The notes under the pieces were generated by a model. That model saw only the letters and a list, made by a program, of their open reading frames with translations, searched no databases and was not told the origin of the DNA. From contig DAIDTM010000259.1 of assembly GCA_027457205.1 (NCBI GenBank), positions 1 to 6,808 on the forward strand: a stretch of DNA of 6,808 nt. The letters are read 5' to 3'. Below are positions 5,901 through 6,808 of the stretch, piece after piece. The position numbers and the translations under genes were made by a program. The number at the start of each line of letters is the position of its first letter. Within the stretch, counting starts at the first letter, position 1. Source of the stretch: Anaerolineae bacterium. Lineage in GTDB: Bacteria > Chloroflexota > Anaerolineae > UBA4142.

Positions 5901-6808
5901 GCAACCCTGCGTGGTTGCCCGCCGTCACCAACACCGGGTCCGCGCCAACCTGATACAACTGCGGGATGAACCAATCTTGCAGGTCAATCGTTTCCGCGTG
6001 CGGTCCCAGATGCAGCCAGCGCGCGCGGTCGGCGTGCAAGCGCGTGCGCGATTCTTCGACCGCCTGCCCCACCGAGCGACCCGCGCACAGTTCGCGATAA
6101 AATCGTTCGACGAGCAATTTCGCTGCTTGAATGTGAACCGCGTGGCTGAACGCGATCACGCTCCCAACGCCGCTCTGCAACAGCGCGGGCGCAACCGAGC
6201 CAAAGACCGGGCGATTCGACAAACTCGCACTACGGCACGCTTCGAGCAGAACGACCGGCACTTCGAGCCGCGCGAGCAGGTCGCCCAGTTCCGTTCCCGC
6301 GATCAAGCGCGTCATCGCGTTATCGTCCTCGAACGCGAGCGCGCCGACGCCGGTGTACGGCAAGTACGTGCCGTGTCCATCGAAATGAACGATGTGGTAC
6401 GGGCGATTGTCCTTGCGCGCCTGCGAAACCATCTCTTCGAGGCGCGGAAACGTTGGCGGGTCGCAGAAATCCACGACGACTTGCCCCGGCAGTGCATCGA
6501 GCGCGTCGAGCAGCGGCGCGATGCTGTTGCGCGGGTCAATAAACCCCGCGTCGGTCGGGCGGCTGACGATAAGAAGCACGCGCAACGGCAAGCCGAGTTC
6601 GTACCGCCGCGTCGCGCCGCTCCCCTTGAGTTGCCGCCGAATCGTGACGCCCTGAAACGCGAGCGGTCCGCGCGCGTCGCGCATCATCTCCCACGGCTGC
6701 GACAGCAAATCGGAATCGGTCGAGCCGATGGTGAGCAAGCGCGCGCCGTCCGCGCCCATCAAGTTGCGATAAACATTAGTACCTTCCGCGCCGCCCAAAA
6801 TCGCGCCG
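2953..6808 (-). CDS. CHAT protease / NB-ARC-like STAND NTPase / TPR protein (N-terminus beyond right edge)
   Basis: The frame is open from the right edge to TGA 2953-2955. Numbering here starts at TTG 6798 (1281 residues), but ATT, GCG and GGC codons precede it in frame and CHAT domains usually have more sequence before this point, so the true start is outside. CHAT domain about 20-285: LLSQPWEMMRD (31-41), LPLRVLLIVSRP (70-81), HIVHFDGHG with probable catalytic H142, VVLLEACRS with probable nucleophile C188. NTPase about 320-700: P-loop GMGGMGKT (346-353, K352), Walker B RVLVVWDN (419-426, D425), LLVTCR (510-515), DHPLSIEL (573-580, GLPL-like) and FHPTL (692-696). TPR region about 845-1185: about eight units of 40-50 residues, for example DLANAYSALGKFDVALEAAE. 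A helical tail (1195-1281) ends it. Repeat-derived inserts are at 294-301 and 435-481. No signal peptide or membrane helix is visible. By family knowledge CHAT is a caspase-like cysteine protease and STAND-TPR proteins are ligand-triggered switches; an immune or cell-death role is inference. Confidence 0.93.
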   Translation of the reverse strand, partial: GAILGGAEGTNVYRNLMGADGARLLTIGSTDSDLLSQPWEMMRDARGPLAFQGVTIRRQLKGSGATRRYELGLPLRVLLIVSRPTDAGFIDPRNSIAPLLDALDALPGQVVVDFCDPPTFPRLEEMVSQARKDNRPYHIVHFDGHGTYLPYTGVGALAFEDDNAMTRLIAGTELGDLLARLEVPVVLLEACRSASLSNRPVFGSVAPALLQSGVGSVIAFSHAVHIQAAKLLVERFYRELCAGRSVGQAVEESRTRLHADRARWLHLGPHAETIDLQDWFIPQLYQVGADPVLVTAGNHAGLPLPTGTHKAMLLQGFPPPPMYRFHGRAQELLDIERAFRRYNAVLVSGMGGMGKTALAREAAAWWLRKGLFESAVFCSFEQRAGAERIVQLIGTAIEGDSFSARASADQWATAVALFHQRRVLVVWDNFESTLPTFDVGTTLGGRPDVGDEGNDVGATLGGRPPSRDEGNHAEQGNHIGLPLQTPTMFGADARARLLQLYRELTEGKPAGRLLVTCRPAETGLPGIKELPLTGLARPDSLHLLAAALDQKSIVLDEQNEAYKRAEIDALLDALDDHPLSIELIAPHLKTLTPKEIREERGKYIARFANADALEARNQSLLASLAFSTQRLSADAQAVLPYLAWFEGGVFEQFLLGFAQLDAERWAVIRNELVATALVKVEDEGIQINKRPYLRFHPTLPYAARADAVPNPDETEQRFIAVYLDVMRIADKALRGNQPAAGMALVAREEANLRAAMHRAFRRGARQDGWQVADTLNVYLQMAGRLRERDALVEWVRAQMPEGAGLDEATCAAIRDQAWSRFTQGHADEAIKSVQDLIARLETEGLAGGADARFQIATSYLQLSHIYVSANRPDLTTAPAQKAIALFEQLPGDDARGNLSAALGDLANAYSALGKFDVALEAAERGLAIDREMGHNREIAVGLGQIAAILTQQHRYAEADSRYAEALRAAQSAGDLGLQGTTLQHQAFLYREQGNLDRAVELFKQAITLFQRVANPGDEMRTCDLLATAEAQRGQLDAAEAWYTRSRELALQLNDRAQLAANAQNVGILYQTRAEQAKEPATRAAFLQKAVASVQESLAIKLERQDQFAAASSYSQLGLLYQMLGDLDQAEKHALQALQIRESLNLPDVYKDYGNLANIARARGDADAAAQWQAKYEAKVKELERLRRGEGREAGGGEQLAQLILALAQAAYQARASRVALRPDAAEVLAQLVAAPPPLGAVGALLQDVASGKPVPAVPPGLPPALKEILDQLVEAVKEIDKVAR
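3222..3249 (+). repeat. Four-unit 7-bp tandem repeat CGCCYCY in the TPR gene
   Basis: CGCCTCC (3222-3228), CGCCTCT (3229-3235), CGCCCCT (3236-3242) and CGCCTCT (3243-3249) stand head to tail. They encode RGEGREAGGG (residues 1184-1193), a glycine-rich, low-complexity linker between the last TPR helix and the C-terminal helical tail. The unit length is not a multiple of three, so changes in unit number would shift the frame. Confidence 0.7.
5359..5383 (+). repeat. 25-nt palindromic micro-repeat, copy B1, inside the NTPase domain
   Basis: TAG, arm GGGCAACC (5362-5369), loop CTATGT (5370-5375), arm GGTTGCCC (5376-5383): a perfect 8-bp inverted repeat of the CAA/TTG subfamily. On the minus strand it is translated as GNHIGLPLQ (residues 473-481), in the same frame as copies A and C. 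Confidence 0.85.
5389..5401 (+). repeat. Half copy of the palindromic micro-repeat (right arm only)
   Basis: TGCGTGGTTGCCC is identical to the loop end plus right arm of copy C (5908-5920). Its arm GGTTGCCC (5394-5401) lies exactly 18 bases (six codons) after the right arm of B1, so the translated peptide repeats GNH (GNHAEQGNH). No left arm is present. Confidence 0.65.
5417..5441 (-). repeat. 25-nt palindromic micro-repeat, copy B2, reversed orientation
   Basis: Reading the plus strand: arm GGGCGACC (5417-5424), loop ACCCAG (5425-5430), arm GGTCGCCC (5431-5438), then CTA. This is the reverse complement of the orientation seen in A, B1 and C. It is translated as VGATLGGRP; the frame used splits the TAG of the element as G-TA-G and so avoids a stop. 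Confidence 0.85.
5468..5492 (-). repeat. 25-nt palindromic micro-repeat, copy B3, reversed orientation
   Basis: Arm GGGCGACC (5468-5475), loop ACCCAG (5476-5481), arm GGTCGTCC (5482-5489), then CTA. One arm base differs from B2 and would leave a G-U pair in RNA. It lies 51 bases from B2, as part of the tandem duplication, and is translated as VGTTLGGRP. Confidence 0.8.
5896..5920 (+). repeat. 25-nt palindromic micro-repeat, copy C, between CHAT and NTPase domains
   Basis: TAG, arm GGGCAACC (5899-5906), loop CTGCGT (5907-5912), arm GGTTGCCC (5913-5920), a perfect 8-bp inverted repeat. It is translated as GNHAGLPLP (residues 294-302), in the linker between the end of the CHAT domain and the start of the STAND NTPase module. 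Frame and orientation match copies A and B1. Confidence 0.85.

Noticed and set aside
6796..6798. TTG at 6798 as the true start of the CHAT protein
   Set aside because: The frame stays open to the right edge, no ribosome binding site can be judged in the ten bases present, and CHAT domains normally have more sequence before this segment.

Overview
The window is GC-rich, and every convincing gene lies on the minus strand. Transcription therefore runs from the right edge to the left: a large CHAT / NB-ARC-type STAND NTPase / TPR protein (open at the right edge), an EamA/DMT-family transporter interrupted by an in-frame amber codon, glycerol kinase (glpK), and a coiled-coil protein of unknown function (open at the left edge). 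GC-rich codons, TTG and GTG start candidates, a CHAT-STAND-TPR protein, a short coiled-coil protein of the MDLDH...EEHRKDK type, and many GGGCGACC/GGTYGCCC micro-palindromes together suggest a Chloroflexota (Anaerolineae-like) bacterium. That assignment is an inference from recall; no marker gene is present to prove it.

Layout by coordinate. 1-343: start of the coiled-coil gene, with a good ribosome binding site and a sigma70-like promoter (373-401) placed just after the end of glpK. 419-1942: complete glpK, 507 aa. 1943-2032: a spacer built of GTGGTTGG tandem units and a 13-bp inverted repeat, with a G-quadruplex-compatible tract. 2033-2956: transporter reading frame, 307 codons if the amber codon at 2828-2830 is ignored. 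2953-6808: the CHAT-NTPase-TPR gene; its stop codon overlaps the transporter's likely TTG start.

The large protein has the plan of an NLR-like bacterial sensor: an N-terminal caspase-fold protease domain with a His/Cys dyad, a central P-loop NTPase switch, and about eight C-terminal TPR units. By analogy with known STAND defence and cell-death proteins it could be a protease released when the TPR arm binds a trigger, but nothing here identifies the trigger or substrate. The transporter and glpK are ordinary membrane and metabolic genes with no evident link to it.

The most unusual signal is a family of 25-nt palindromes (8-bp arms, 6-nt loop) that sit inside coding sequence and are translated in frame. 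One lies in a hairpin of glycerol kinase, one between the CHAT and NTPase domains, and a cluster of three full copies plus one half copy forms a 47-residue insert just after the Walker B strand of the NTPase. The arms differ between two subfamilies by paired changes that keep the palindrome. Copies in one orientation always encode G-(N/D)-H-x-G-x-P-L, and reverse copies encode D-V-G-x-T-L-G-G-R-P, so insertion and frame appear filtered for protein tolerance. This resembles, without being shown to be related to, the Rickettsia palindromic elements that insert in frame into proteins.
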